DNA of 64,000 nt, from assembly GCF_001655615.1 (NCBI RefSeq), contig NZ_CP011567.1, positions 930,001-994,000 on the forward strand, in the 5' to 3' direction. This stretch comes from Pseudomonas sp. GR 6-02 (GTDB lineage: Bacteria > Pseudomonadota > Gammaproteobacteria > Pseudomonadales > Pseudomonadaceae). The first letter of the stretch is position 1. Each line of letters starts with the position of its first letter. Below the pieces are notes generated by a model. The model saw nothing but the letters and a program-made list of their open reading frames with translations, was not told the origin of the DNA and searched no databases. Of the stretch, positions 17,310 to 26,337 are shown one piece after another. A program made the translations under genes and the position numbers.

Positions 17310-18095
17310 TTGCTTATCGAGTCCCGTCGCCGCGCTTATTTGACCGCCATGCAGGTGGTCAACTGGCTGCCGCGCACCGAATTGCCCTTTGCTGCGCCAT
17401 CGCGGCCCGAACTGCTGGAGATGCCCGAGCCAGCGGTCGTCGCCCCGGTTGCACCTGCTCCGGTGGCGCAGACGCCCGTGGAACCCGCGGCCAAACCGGC
17501 CGAGCGGGTGAAAATCGAGGTGCCACGGCCGACGCCATCGGCTGGAAAACCAGCAAGCAAAGCGACGCAAGAGAGCGAAGAGGTACCGCTCGTCGCCAAG
17601 GCTGCGCCAGTGCCGCCGCCGCGTTTCGCTCTGCAATTGCTGCGAGCCGGTCGCTGCCTGTTGCTGGTGGAGTTACCCACAGGCGAAACTTTCCAGACCC
17701 GCGACCCCGCTTATCTGTTGCTCAAAGACATGCTGCGCGCCGCCGGCCTGCCGGACAGCCCGCAGATCGTCGGCGAGCCGGTGCGCTGGCCGCTGCTGGC
17801 TCGCGGCACAATGGACCAAGGGCCGGAAGCGGCTCGGGATTTCGTACAAGGTTTTCTGTCGGCCCGCCTGGAAGACGCACCGTGCGTCTGTCTGTGGCTG
17901 ATCGGCCTGCCGGCGGTGCGTTTTGCCGGTGAGGCCAACGCCGAATCCTTCAACCGTGAACTTCAGGTCGAAGGCCTGGGGTCGGTCTGGGCCTTGCCGG
18001 GCCTGGAGTTATTAATGGAAGAGCCACAGCGTAAGGCTGATGTCTGGCAAGCCATGCGTCGGCTGATGGCGCGTTGGAAAGAATCGAATGAGTGA
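17310..18095 (+). CDS. holD: DNA polymerase III psi subunit (HolD), pseudomonad type
   Basis: A 261-residue protein that sits directly before rimI, exactly as holD does in enterobacteria. Its N-terminus (SRR-x-x-YLTAMQVVNWLPR) lines up with the E. coli psi N-terminus (SRRDWQLQQLGITQW), the part that binds chi. That match favours the TTG start at 17310 over the internal ATG at 17349. A Pro/Ala/Val-rich low-complexity linker (about residues 35-90) separates this segment from the globular domain (RFALQLLRAGRCLLLVELPTG...). A cryptic long psi of this kind has been described for P. aeruginosa (PA4679). It couples the clamp loader to single-stranded-DNA-binding protein via chi. It overlaps rimI by 8 bases. 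Confidence 0.83.
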   Translation: MLIESRRRAYLTAMQVVNWLPRTELPFAAPSRPELLEMPEPAVVAPVAPAPVAQTPVEPAAKPAERVKIEVPRPTPSAGKPASKATQESEEVPLVAKAAPVPPPRFALQLLRAGRCLLLVELPTGETFQTRDPAYLLLKDMLRAAGLPDSPQIVGEPVRWPLLARGTMDQGPEAARDFVQGFLSARLEDAPCVCLWLIGLPAVRFAGEANAESFNRELQVEGLGSVWALPGLELLMEEPQRKADVWQAMRRLMARWKESNE

Positions 18096-18540
18096 CGCTG
18101 TATCGTTCCGCCCGATGACCGAGGCGGACCTGGACGCTGTACTGAAAATCGAATACGCAGCCTACAGCCATCCCTGGACTCGCGGGATTTTTCTCGATGG
18201 CCTGGGCAAGTACCAGATCTGGCTGATGTTCGAAGGGCAGCAGCAGGTCGGTCATGGCGTAGTGCAGATCATCCTTGATGAGGCGCATCTGCTGAACATC
18301 ACCGTCAAACCGGAAAATCAGGGCCGCGGCCTGGGCTTGACGCTGCTGGAGCATTTGATGTCGATTGCCTACAAAGCTGAGGCGCGGGAATGTTTTCTGG
18401 AAGTGCGTGACAGCAACCGGGCGGCATTTCGGTTGTATGAGCGGTATGGGTTTAACGAGATCGGGCGTCGGCGGGATTACTACCCGGCGGTTGGCGGGCG
18501 GGAAGATGCGGTGGTGATGGCTTGCACCTTGGTTGATTGA
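18088..18540 (+). CDS. rimI: Ribosomal protein bS18 alanine N-acetyltransferase
   Basis: A 150-residue single-domain GNAT acetyltransferase. The acetyl-CoA P-loop is in NQGRGLGLTLLEHL (Q/R-x-x-G-x-G/A motif A), and the RimI-typical ECFLEVRDSNRAAFRLYERYGFNEIGRRRDYYP follows. It acetylates the N-terminal Ala of ribosomal protein S18. Length and neighbour (holD) are as in E. coli. The start overlaps the end of holD, so the pair is translationally coupled. Confidence 0.94.
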   Translation: MSDAVSFRPMTEADLDAVLKIEYAAYSHPWTRGIFLDGLGKYQIWLMFEGQQQVGHGVVQIILDEAHLLNITVKPENQGRGLGLTLLEHLMSIAYKAEARECFLEVRDSNRAAFRLYERYGFNEIGRRRDYYPAVGGREDAVVMACTLVD

Positions 18541-18551
18541 TCGTTTCTAAA

Positions 18552-18582
18552 GCCTTCGCGGGCGAGGCTTGCCCGCGAAGGC
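18552..18582. repeat. REP-like hairpin after rimI
   Basis: GCCTTCGCGGGC and GCCCGCGAAGGC flank a seven-base loop GAGGCTT. It carries the REP core of this genome and lies between convergent genes, so it may also serve as a weak terminator. Confidence 0.75.
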
Positions 18583-18602
18583 GTCTTCACGAACGTCAAC
18601 GA

Positions 18603-19007
18603 TCAAAGCTTGCCGTCCAATGGATCCTGCTGTGCCAGTTCCTCTTCATCCAGCCCATCGCCCCCACCGATATCGTCCTCGTCGACAATGCGCAACTCCC
18701 AATCCGCCTGGCCGTCTTCACCCGCTTCGTGGGCATCCCGTGCGCCGTCTTCACGGATCAGGGTTTCCGGGGTCAAGTCATCGTCGGTGGCGTCATTGTC
18801 ATTGGTCGAGCCCCCAGTCATGCGGGGTTTACGGACGCGCGCGTCGGGCATCTGCTGTGCATGCTCGTGTTCAGGTGTCAGGTCGCCGATTCTGGTGCCG
18901 GGTTCTTCCTCGTCGAAATCCAGCTCATGCACCGAGCCCATGCGGTCTTCATCGTCGTCGATGGGCTCGGGTGGCTCCTGATCGAACGGACGTCGTGAAT
19001 CAGTCAT
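18603..19007 (-). CDS. Very acidic, probably disordered hypothetical protein
   Basis: A 134-residue protein with about a third Asp and Glu, Pro- and Gly-rich, no hydrophobic core, signal peptide or cysteines. A mid region is slightly basic (ARVRKPRM). I do not recognise a domain; similar short acidic proteins next to rimI are common in Pseudomonas and are often named only by homology. The ATG has AGGAATT eight bases upstream on the minus strand. It is convergent with rimI and divergent from the carbonic anhydrase gene. Confidence 0.7.
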   Translation of the reverse strand: MTDSRRPFDQEPPEPIDDDEDRMGSVHELDFDEEEPGTRIGDLTPEHEHAQQMPDARVRKPRMTGGSTNDNDATDDDLTPETLIREDGARDAHEAGEDGQADWELRIVDEDDIGGGDGLDEEELAQQDPLDGKL

Positions 19008-19190
19008 GGCAATTCCTCATACTGTAGGCCCTACTACAATTGACCCACTGGGCTGCCGAGAATTCCCGCGGGCATGGAGCGCCGGCTAGCCGCTACATAC
19101 ATCAGGACATCAGGGGGATCTGCATCTCGTGCGTGACCCCGACGGGCGGTTGTCTGTCAAAGCAGTGCATCATTCTCGAGGCTTCATTGC

Positions 19191-19835
19191 ATGAACGACT
19201 TACAAGATCTGATTGATAACAACGAACGCTGGGCTGATGCGATCACCCGCGAAGATCCTGATTTTTTTGCCAAGCTAGCCCGTCAGCAAACCCCGGAATA
19301 CCTGTGGATCGGCTGTTCAGACGCACGCGTGCCAGCCAACGAAATCGTCGGCATGCTGCCGGGTGATCTGTTCGTGCACCGCAACGTGGCCAACGTGGTG
19401 CTGCACACCGACCTCAACTGCCTGTCGGTGATTCAGTATGCGGTGGATGTACTCAAGGTCAAACACATCCTGGTGACCGGCCACTACGGCTGCGGCGGTG
19501 TACGCGCCTCGATGCAGGATCGTCAGTTGGGCCTGATCGACGGCTGGTTGCGCTCGATTCGTGATCTCTACTATGAAAAACGCGACGAACTGGCCAAGTT
19601 GCCCACCGAAGAAGAGCGGGTCGACCGCCTCTGTGAGCTCAATGTGATCCAGCAGGTGGCCAACGTCGGTCACACCAGCATTGTGCAAAATGCCTGGCAC
19701 CGCGGGCAGAGCCTGTCGATCCACGGCTGCATCTATGGCATCAAGGACGGTCGCTGGAAGAGCCTGAACGCCACCATCAGCGGTTTCGAGCAGTTGCCGC
19801 CGCAGTACCGTTTGCGCCCGGTCGAGGCACTGTAA
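19191..19835 (+). CDS. can: Beta-class carbonic anhydrase
   Basis: A 214-residue zinc enzyme that interconverts CO2 and bicarbonate in the cytoplasm. The zinc ligands are Cys-42, His-98 and Cys-101 (GCSDARVPA; TGHYGCGG), with the catalytic Asp-44/Arg-46 dyad present. Numbering is the same as in E. coli Can, as is the C-terminal GRWKSL. The upstream 180 bases contain its promoter but no clear motif. Very secure call. Confidence 0.95.
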   Translation: MNDLQDLIDNNERWADAITREDPDFFAKLARQQTPEYLWIGCSDARVPANEIVGMLPGDLFVHRNVANVVLHTDLNCLSVIQYAVDVLKVKHILVTGHYGCGGVRASMQDRQLGLIDGWLRSIRDLYYEKRDELAKLPTEEERVDRLCELNVIQQVANVGHTSIVQNAWHRGQSLSIHGCIYGIKDGRWKSLNATISGFEQLPPQYRLRPVEAL

Positions 19836-19842
19836 AAGCCAT

Positions 19843-20367
19843 TCAGATGAGACTTCGCCGACGCCAGTGTTGAAAGAACTGTTCTCCATTGGCATTCGGT
19901 GACTCGTCGTAGCCGATGATCCAGCCACGGCAGCAAGGACAACCGCAGCGGCAGGCGAACTGCCGCAGCAGCTTGTCTTCTGTCGCGGCGAAATCCATCG
20001 TCAGTCGGTCACCCTTTTTGATGTCTTTGAGCGCCCATAACCACAGCTCGCTCATATCGAGAAAGACGTTGGGGTCGCAGGAGTGACTCAGCAGACCACT
20101 GAAGCACGGATCGTAGACATGGATTCCCGGCGCCAACTGCCGGGTGTGTCGGCAGCGATAGGGCAATAGATGTCCGGAAACCCGGCAGATTCGGCTGATG
20201 CGGGGGAACTCGCGCAGTGCCGCGACCGCCATTGCCGATCCCTCAGCGTTGTAGATGATTTCAAAGTCGTCTTTGGAGGGGAATCCAAGGCGAAGGGGCA
20301 ACTCTACAAACGGATAGATGCCATTTGATGACGGCGGTGGTAGTCCTTGTTCGGCATGGCGTCTCAT
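19843..20367 (-). CDS. SET-domain protein with post-SET-like cysteines
   Basis: A 174-residue protein with SET lysine-methyltransferase hallmarks: the pseudoknot motif LLSHSCDPNVFLD (residues about 103-115), LWALKDIKKGDRLTMDF (with the GEEL.. -DY-like position replaced by GDRLTMDF), and a C-terminal CRCGCPCCRGW that resembles a zinc-binding post-SET segment. The start was set at the ATG with AAGGA five bases upstream, which removes 51 unconserved residues of the longer open frame. SET proteins use S-adenosylmethionine to methylate lysines; targets of bacterial ones are mostly unknown. It is convergent with can, with an 8-base gap. Confidence 0.78.
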   Translation of the reverse strand: MRRHAEQGLPPPSSNGIYPFVELPLRLGFPSKDDFEIIYNAEGSAMAVAALREFPRISRICRVSGHLLPYRCRHTRQLAPGIHVYDPCFSGLLSHSCDPNVFLDMSELWLWALKDIKKGDRLTMDFAATEDKLLRQFACRCGCPCCRGWIIGYDESPNANGEQFFQHWRRRSLI

Positions 20368-20501
20368 AACAATCCTTGTCAGTTGGGTGCTACGACCTCC
20401 GTCTGCTGACATCCTGTCAGCTCTGCAGCACGTGGATACGACACAAGCCTCTCGCAAATGAGATAACCGGTCTACTGTCAGATATGACAGTCGAGAAAAG
20501 C

Positions 20502-20537
20502 TCTTTCCCGCGTCAGCCATGGCTCACGCGGGAAAGA
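20502..20537 (-). terminator. Strong hairpin downstream of the minus-strand gene at 20549
   Basis: TCTTTCCCGCGT and ACGCGGGAAAGA arms enclose an inner AGCC-AT-GGCT stem, and the minus strand continues into GCTTTT. It lies 12 bases beyond the stop codon. A smaller palindrome, CTGTCA-GATA-TGACAG, follows at 20475-20490. Confidence 0.75.
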
Positions 20538-20548
20538 CTTCCTTCGTT

Positions 20549-21721
20549 TTACAAGTGTGGGGCAGATGCGGAGGTCATAAGGGCCGGGGTCTGCAGCTGT
20601 TTCAGCTCGGATTTGACCGGCGCTGTCGAGCATTTGGCCACCGCTTGCTCAGGCGTCAGGTTGCGAATCGAGGTGTAGAACAGTTCGCAGGTTTTTTCTT
20701 TCTGGGTCACTTGCCAGGTCTGAGTGCAGCTTTTCAGCTGAGCGGTAGGGTCAGTGCCCGGTTTGCTGCCCATTCCGGCCTGCCAGCACGCGGCACTTAA
20801 ATCCTGCCCCATGACTTTCAGCCCCGCGGCGTCGGCCTTGGCCTGCGCATCGTCGCCGCTATAGGCTTCGGGGTCGGCGGCGTACCAGATGTAGCTCGGG
20901 TGGTTGGAACCCAGTACGGGTACCGTCACCCCCTTGCTCGGGCTGATGGTTGCCAGGCCCAATATTTCTACGGTCTGCCCGTATTGTTGCTTGATCCAGT
21001 TACGCACTGGTGAACCAAAGGCGACCATTGGCAATGCTGCACCTTTGGCATTCTGGCTGACTTCCTTGACCATGGTGGTCTGGTAGTCCGTGAAGTAGTT
21101 GTAGACGCCTTCCAGATCCTTGCCGGCGGTGGACGGCGCGGCAATCGGCGCGATGTCGATGATGGTCTGATAGGCCGGCGTCTGGTCGGCGGGAATGTTG
21201 TTGGCGGTCAGCAGCGCGGCCCAGCGGTCGGTGGTCTTGGACTCCAGATAGTCCTGGGCCTGGGTCAGGGAATAATCTGGCGGGAAGTGCAGCAGTTCGA
21301 CGCTTTTGCGGTTTTCCAGCGCCATGCCCAGCGGCAGGAACAGGTACCAGTTATAGGTCCATTTGCCATCGGCACTCAGCTTGTTGGCACCGTTGTAGGC
21401 CAAATCCCCAGCATTGAGCAGTGCGGTCAGTGGCTTGTCATAGCCTTTGGGCACACCGCTGATATGGGCGTGGAGCTGCTTGTTTTCGGTTTTGACCAGC
21501 ACTTTTGCGGTCTTGTAGCCATCGCGCTGTACGCTTTGGGTCAGGTAATGCTCGACGGTCTGCTCCAGTGTCCAGTTGCGGAAGCAGATGACATTACAGT
21601 TGTTGGGGTAGGCGAACAGCCGGGTAACGCGCTCGGTACTGCCCAGATTCAGATCGACATCGGCGTGAGCGGCGGCGCTCAGGGTGAGCGCGGCGAGGGT
21701 GAATCCTGCGAGTTTGAACAT
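20549..21721 (-). CDS. Exported hypothetical protein beside a phosphoesterase
   Basis: A 390-residue protein with a clear Sec signal peptide (MFKLAGFTLAALTLSAAAHA, cleavage after about residue 20). The mature part has several cysteines (NNCNVICF near the N-terminus; SAACWQ, KSCTQTW, KTCELF, AKCSTA toward the C-terminus) that could form disulphides in the periplasm or outside. No enzymatic motif is evident. It is 116 bases downstream of the Tat-exported phosphoesterase on the same strand, so the two may be co-transcribed, and a strong hairpin ends the unit. I do not recognise the family. Confidence 0.75.
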   Translation of the reverse strand: MFKLAGFTLAALTLSAAAHADVDLNLGSTERVTRLFAYPNNCNVICFRNWTLEQTVEHYLTQSVQRDGYKTAKVLVKTENKQLHAHISGVPKGYDKPLTALLNAGDLAYNGANKLSADGKWTYNWYLFLPLGMALENRKSVELLHFPPDYSLTQAQDYLESKTTDRWAALLTANNIPADQTPAYQTIIDIAPIAAPSTAGKDLEGVYNYFTDYQTTMVKEVSQNAKGAALPMVAFGSPVRNWIKQQYGQTVEILGLATISPSKGVTVPVLGSNHPSYIWYAADPEAYSGDDAQAKADAAGLKVMGQDLSAACWQAGMGSKPGTDPTAQLKSCTQTWQVTQKEKTCELFYTSIRNLTPEQAVAKCSTAPVKSELKQLQTPALMTSASAPHL

Positions 21722-21837
21722 GCTCAGATCCTTTTCAGCGTGAGCCCTCGGAGGTGGGGCGGGTACATACTGGAACTAGTTGTGTCGAACGGTCTAGTAC
21801 ACAAGTGAAAAGAGCGCCAGTCAGAGCCCCTTTTTCA

Positions 21838-23535
21838 TCAGGCAAAGTGCAGTGTATTGCTCAAATCGCCCATGGGTTTCTGGCCACGGGCAATCATTGC
21901 ATCGTCCCGCTGCCTGAGGCCATCGAGCTTTTCAAGCTGAAACACCCGGGTGATCAACCGCAGAATCGAGCCAGTGTCATAGACCGTGTGATCCACCATG
22001 CCCTTGCGCGCAAACGGCGAAACTACCAGCGTCGGTACCCGCGAGCCCGGCCCCCAGCGGTCGCCCTTGGGCGGTGCGACGTGATCCCACCAACCGCCGT
22101 TCTCATCGACCGTGACCACGACCACCATGTTTTTCCACTGCGGGCTTTCCCGCAGCACTTTCAGGGCGCGGACGATGTGCCGGTCGCCGGACGCTACATC
22201 GGCGTAACCGGCGTGCATGTTCAGGTTGCCCTGGGGTTTATAGAAACTCACCGCCGGCAGCTTGCCCGCCTCGGCATCGGCAAAGAACTTGTTGGTATTC
22301 GATTCATCGCCCAACCCCGCATCCCGTAGACGTTTACCGCGCTCCAGCGGGTTTTCCGGCCCCTGCTGCTTGAAGTAGTTGAACGGTTGGTGGTGGTACT
22401 GGAAGTTCGGGATTTTCGGAATACCGCCAGAGTCCTTGTACTGATCCAGCGTCGCCTGCCAACCTCCGGCATACCAGGCCCAGTCGATGTTTTTCTTCGA
22501 GAGCTTGTCGCCTATGTGCTCGTGGGTCTGGGGGACCATGACGTTCGGCAGGTCTGGTTTGGCGTACGCAGGACGCTCCGGGTCGCGAATCCAGGTCGGC
22601 CAGTACGGCGGAGCGAGCGTGTTGACCCCATAGCCGTCCGGCGTCAGCGCGCTGGGGCCGAATTGGGGTGGGCCGGTCATGGCGCTGGCTGGGGATTGTT
22701 CCAGGGGCTTGAGGCGTGGATCGGCCGGATCATCGCTTTGCAGCGTGGCGATTTGTGTCTTGGCCACCGAGTTGACGGCGTCCGGATAGAACGGCGCGGT
22801 GGCGCTGATCAGGTATTGATGGTTGAGAAACGAGCCGCCGAAAGCCCCCTGGAAAAAGTTATCGCAGAGCACAAATTCTTGGGCAACGTCCCACAACCGC
22901 AGGGAATATCGACTCTGGGCGTAATGCCCCATGGGCAGGCCACCGGAGTCGCCCCAGGCGACAAAGCCGTCATTTTTGCCACCGTTGATCTGCATCTGGT
23001 TCTGATAGAACGCATGCCACAGGTCGCGCGTCACCAGACCGAACGGCAAGTCTTCTGCGTTCGGACCTTTGAGGGCAAAGGGCGCGTTAGGCAGGTGTTC
23101 CTGGAACTGGGTTGCGCTGGGGTAAGTCACGCCATCGAGGGTTTGCGGGCCGATCTGCAGCACGCCGCCCCAGACTGGCGGCAGGGTCTGCAACAGGCTG
23201 CCATCGCGATCGCGCTGCTGATATTCGACGGGCTTGAGGCCCGAGAGCGGTTTCTCGACGCCAGGGAAGTCGCCGAACAGGTTATTGAAACTACGGTTCT
23301 CGGCGTAGATCACCACTACGGTTTTCACCTGGTCGCGTAGGGCTTTGTCCAATTCGACAGGTGAAAGCAGGCGTTCGAGCGGTTTACCCGATTCATCGCC
23401 ATGACTGCCACAAGCGCTGAGGGTCGCGCCGACAGTGAGTACCGCCACGCCACCCAGGAAGCGGCGGCGACTGGTGTCGGTGGGCGTATCTGTTTGCGGG
23501 GAAGAGGCGTCGTTGCGGTTTTCTTCATCGTTCAT
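21838..23535 (-). CDS. Tat-exported phosphoesterase (acid phosphatase AcpA / phospholipase C superfamily)
   Basis: A 565-residue protein. A twin-arginine motif SRRRFLGG at residues 22-29 is followed by a hydrophobic segment and LSACGSH with a lipobox-like Cys-42, so it may be a Tat-exported lipoprotein. The phosphoesterase-family signature VVIYAENRSFNNLFGDFPG follows, with metal-binding residues expected from the Glu-Asn pair. Later TVDENGGWWDHVAPP and HTVYDTGSILRLITRVF match the conserved C-terminal blocks. The Francisella AcpA/phospholipase C superfamily hydrolyses phosphomonoesters or phospholipids. The ATG at 23535 is preferred to one 10 codons upstream. Substrate unknown. Confidence 0.87.
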   Translation of the reverse strand: MNDEENRNDASSPQTDTPTDTSRRRFLGGVAVLTVGATLSACGSHGDESGKPLERLLSPVELDKALRDQVKTVVVIYAENRSFNNLFGDFPGVEKPLSGLKPVEYQQRDRDGSLLQTLPPVWGGVLQIGPQTLDGVTYPSATQFQEHLPNAPFALKGPNAEDLPFGLVTRDLWHAFYQNQMQINGGKNDGFVAWGDSGGLPMGHYAQSRYSLRLWDVAQEFVLCDNFFQGAFGGSFLNHQYLISATAPFYPDAVNSVAKTQIATLQSDDPADPRLKPLEQSPASAMTGPPQFGPSALTPDGYGVNTLAPPYWPTWIRDPERPAYAKPDLPNVMVPQTHEHIGDKLSKKNIDWAWYAGGWQATLDQYKDSGGIPKIPNFQYHHQPFNYFKQQGPENPLERGKRLRDAGLGDESNTNKFFADAEAGKLPAVSFYKPQGNLNMHAGYADVASGDRHIVRALKVLRESPQWKNMVVVVTVDENGGWWDHVAPPKGDRWGPGSRVPTLVVSPFARKGMVDHTVYDTGSILRLITRVFQLEKLDGLRQRDDAMIARGQKPMGDLSNTLHFA

Positions 23536-23632
23536 GGCGAGTTCCGTCTTGCTAAGTTGTTTCAATATGTTTCGGCGGGACGCTAGCAGCGAGGTGTGAC
23601 AGAGGGGTTACGTTTGTGAAAACAATGAATCG

Positions 23633-23663
23633 CCAGTGTGGAAGCAGCCCGCTTCCACACTGG
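23633..23663. terminator. Hairpin between atoE and the phosphoesterase gene
   Basis: CCAGTGTGGAAGC and GCTTCCACACTGG form a 13-base perfect stem with a five-base loop. No T-run is present, so it may be a REP-type palindrome or a factor-assisted terminator for the upstream minus-strand atoE gene. Confidence 0.6.
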
Positions 23664-23688
23664 ATTGGTGGTGGATTTAAGGTCGGCG

Positions 23689-25107
23689 TCAAGGCATCAC
23701 CGGCGCCATATACGTAAGCGTCGTCCCTAGCGCCCACAGCAGAAACAGCACCAGTGGCGTGTGCACCAGCAGTTGCACGAACGAAAACCCGATCAGATCC
23801 CGGGCCTTCAACCCTAGTACGCCCAGTAGCGGCAGCATGTAGAACGGGTTGATCAGGTTCGGCAGGGCTTCGGCGGCGTTGTAGATCTGCACGGCCCAGC
23901 CCAGGTGGTAGTTCAGGTCATTGGCCACTTGCATGACATACGGCGCTTCAATGATCCATTTGCCACCACCGGACGGGATGAAGAAACCGAGGATAGCCGA
24001 GTACACGCCCATCAGCAGGGCGTAGGTGTCGTGGGATGCAATCTGTACGAAAAAGGTCGAGATGTGGTGGGCCAATGATTGTCCGTCGGTGCCCTTGACC
24101 ACCGTCATCAGGGCGGCGATCGAGCCGTACAGCGGGAACTGGATCAGCACACCGGTGGTGGTCGGCACCGCACGGGCCACCGCATCGAGGAAGCTGCGCG
24201 GGCGCCAGTGCAGCAGCGCGCCGAGCATCAGGAACAGGAAGTTGTAGGTGTTCAGTCCGGAAATCGCGCTGATCGCCGGTTTGGTCGCAAACTCATGGAA
24301 CAGCCATCCGGCCGCCAGCAATGCCAGCAGAATCGTCAGCAGCGGGCTGTATTCCAGCCATTCACCAGGGCGGGTACGCGGTGCTGGCGCCGGCAGACTG
24401 AAACCCGGATCGATACCGCAGGCTTTGGCGTCACGGGCTGTCGCGGGGCCGGGCGCGGTGGCGTAGGCAACGATTAGTGAGACCACGGTCAGTGCCAGCA
24501 ACAGCACACCCGACTGCCAGAGAAAGATCGTTTGAGTGAAGGGAATGACGCCCGTGATCGACAGAATCGATGGCGGCAAACTGGCGGGGTTGGCTTGCAA
24601 TTGTGCCGCGGACGACGACAGACCCAAGGCCCAGACCGCGCCCAGACCAAGATAGGCGGCGGCACCGGCGGCTCGGTAATCCATTTTCAGATCGGTACGG
24701 CGGGCGAGGGCACGTACCAGCAGCCCGCCGAATACCAGTGACAGCCCCCAGTTCAGCAACGACGCGACCATGGAAATCAGCGCCACCCAGGCCACGGCGG
24801 AACGGCCGTTTTTCGGGACCCGTGCCAGGCGGTCGATCAGTTTCACCGCCGGTGGCGAACTGGCGACCACGTAACCGCCGATCACCACGAATGCCATCTG
24901 CATGGTGAACGGAATCAGGCTCCAGAAACCGTCACCGAAGGCCATGGCGGCGTCGGTGGGTTTGGCGCCCATGGCCATGGTCGCCACAGCGACGATGATC
25001 ACTGCCAGCGCGGCGAATACCCAGGAGTCGGGAAACCAGCGTTCGGCAAAGTTTGAACAATGCAGGGCAAAGCGCGCATAGCGGCTATCTTCGATATCAG
25101 CGGCCAC
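23689..25107 (-). CDS. atoE: Short-chain fatty acid transporter, AtoE family
   Basis: A 472-residue inner-membrane protein with about 12 hydrophobic helices. The start (ARFALHCSNFAERWFPDSWVFAALAVI) and the PSGGGKWIIEAPYVMQVA block are characteristic of AtoE, which imports short-chain fatty acids such as acetoacetate and butyrate. Length is typical (440-475). No acetoacetate-degrading genes adjoin it here. The ATG is preceded by GAGGTACTC. It is divergent from the deleted MFS gene. Confidence 0.88.
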   Translation of the reverse strand: MAADIEDSRYARFALHCSNFAERWFPDSWVFAALAVIIVAVATMAMGAKPTDAAMAFGDGFWSLIPFTMQMAFVVIGGYVVASSPPAVKLIDRLARVPKNGRSAVAWVALISMVASLLNWGLSLVFGGLLVRALARRTDLKMDYRAAGAAAYLGLGAVWALGLSSSAAQLQANPASLPPSILSITGVIPFTQTIFLWQSGVLLLALTVVSLIVAYATAPGPATARDAKACGIDPGFSLPAPAPRTRPGEWLEYSPLLTILLALLAAGWLFHEFATKPAISAISGLNTYNFLFLMLGALLHWRPRSFLDAVARAVPTTTGVLIQFPLYGSIAALMTVVKGTDGQSLAHHISTFFVQIASHDTYALLMGVYSAILGFFIPSGGGKWIIEAPYVMQVANDLNYHLGWAVQIYNAAEALPNLINPFYMLPLLGVLGLKARDLIGFSFVQLLVHTPLVLFLLWALGTTLTYMAPVMP

Positions 25108-25303
25108 GGGAGTACCTCGTTTTTATGTTTATTGTGGGGTTCAGGGCGCAATGGCCCATCCGGTCGGTGCCAACAGTAAATCAATCGGCCCGTTGCGGGG
25201 ACGCTGTTTGGGGCGTTTGGGACTATGGTCTAACGGGTTGTCCACAAGCGCATTTGCGTAGACCGTGGGCGCCTTGGTTTTTTGCCTGCCAGAGTTCTTT
25301 TAC

Positions 25304-26219
25304 ATGACTGCCAACATCAATGCGCGCCCGGCGCCCTTCACTCGCTCGGACTACAAGACCCTGGGGCTTGCAGCCTTGGGCGGTGCGCTGGAAATCTACG
25401 ACTTCATTATTTTCGTATTCTTCGCGCTGACCCTCAGCCAGCTGTTCTTCCCGCCGGAAATGCCCGAGTGGCTGCGTCTGCTGCAAAGCTTCGGGATCTT
25501 CGTCACGGGCTACCTCGCGCGTCCGTTGGGCGGGATCCTGATGGCGTATTTCGCTGACCGGTTGGGACGCAAGAAGGTGTTCAGCCTGAGCATTCTGATG
25601 ATGGCGTTGCCGTGCTTGCTGATCGGGATCATGCCGACCTACGCCCAGATCGGCTATTTCGCACCACTGTTGCTGTTGGCCCTGAGGGTCCTGCAAGGCG
25701 CGGCGGTGGGTGGTGAGGTGCCGAGTGCCTGGGTGTCCGTCGCTGAGCACGCGCCGGTCGGACATCGCGGTTATGCCCTCGGTTTCCTGCAGGCGGGGCT
25801 GACCTTCGGTTACCTGATCGGCGCCTTGACGGCGACTTTTCTGGCTCAGGCGTTCACCTCGGCGCAAATCCTCGATTACGCCTGGCGTTACCCGTTTTTG
25901 CTGGGCGGTGTGTTTGGCGTGATCGGTGTCTGGCTGCGCCGCTGGCTCAGCGAAACCCCGGTGTTCATGGCAATGCAGGCCCAGCGCGAGGCCGCTGTCG
26001 AACTGCCGCTGCGCACGGTGGATTTCCTTCACCTACAACATTGCCTACGCCGCCTGGGCGAGTGTCACACCGCTGCTGTTGATCGGTCTGATGCCGTGGA
26101 GTCCGTGGATTTGTGTGATCTTCTGCGCGGTGATGGGGGCCGTGGGCATCAGCAGCGCGGTGTATTTCGGTGCGCGAATGCCGCGAGTCGGGCGCTGTTC
26201 GGTGGCTGGCGCGGCATGA
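25304..26219 (+). pseudogene. Internally deleted MFS transporter, paralogue of the gene at 36593
   Basis: The first 237 residues encode an MFS metabolite:proton symporter almost identical to the intact protein at 36593-37906 (shared blocks include SDYKTLGLAALGGALEIYDF and LLQSFGIFVTGYLARPLGG). After ELPLRTV (about 26020) the frame jumps: the DNA continues in the next frame with SFTYNIAYAAWAS, the paralogue's C-terminal helices. About 133 residues (roughly 400 bases) are missing and the deletion is not a multiple of three. The original frame ends at 26248 in unrelated sequence, and the displaced C-terminus ends at 26219. Five to six central helices are lost, so the product cannot be a working transporter. 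Confidence 0.88.
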
Positions 26220-26337
26220 GGCTGTTTGTGCCGCGACTATTTTTGTAGGACAACCCTGCAACACTCTTCAGAAAATACCTGCAAAGCCGATGGCTAGGCT
26301 GTAAGCCGTTTTTTATCTCTGTCCATCGGTGCTTCCC

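Noticed and set aside
21754..22329. Plus-strand frame upstream of and overlapping the phosphoesterase 3' end
   Set aside because: It runs antisense to conserved residues of the phosphoesterase and has no ribosome binding site or motif.
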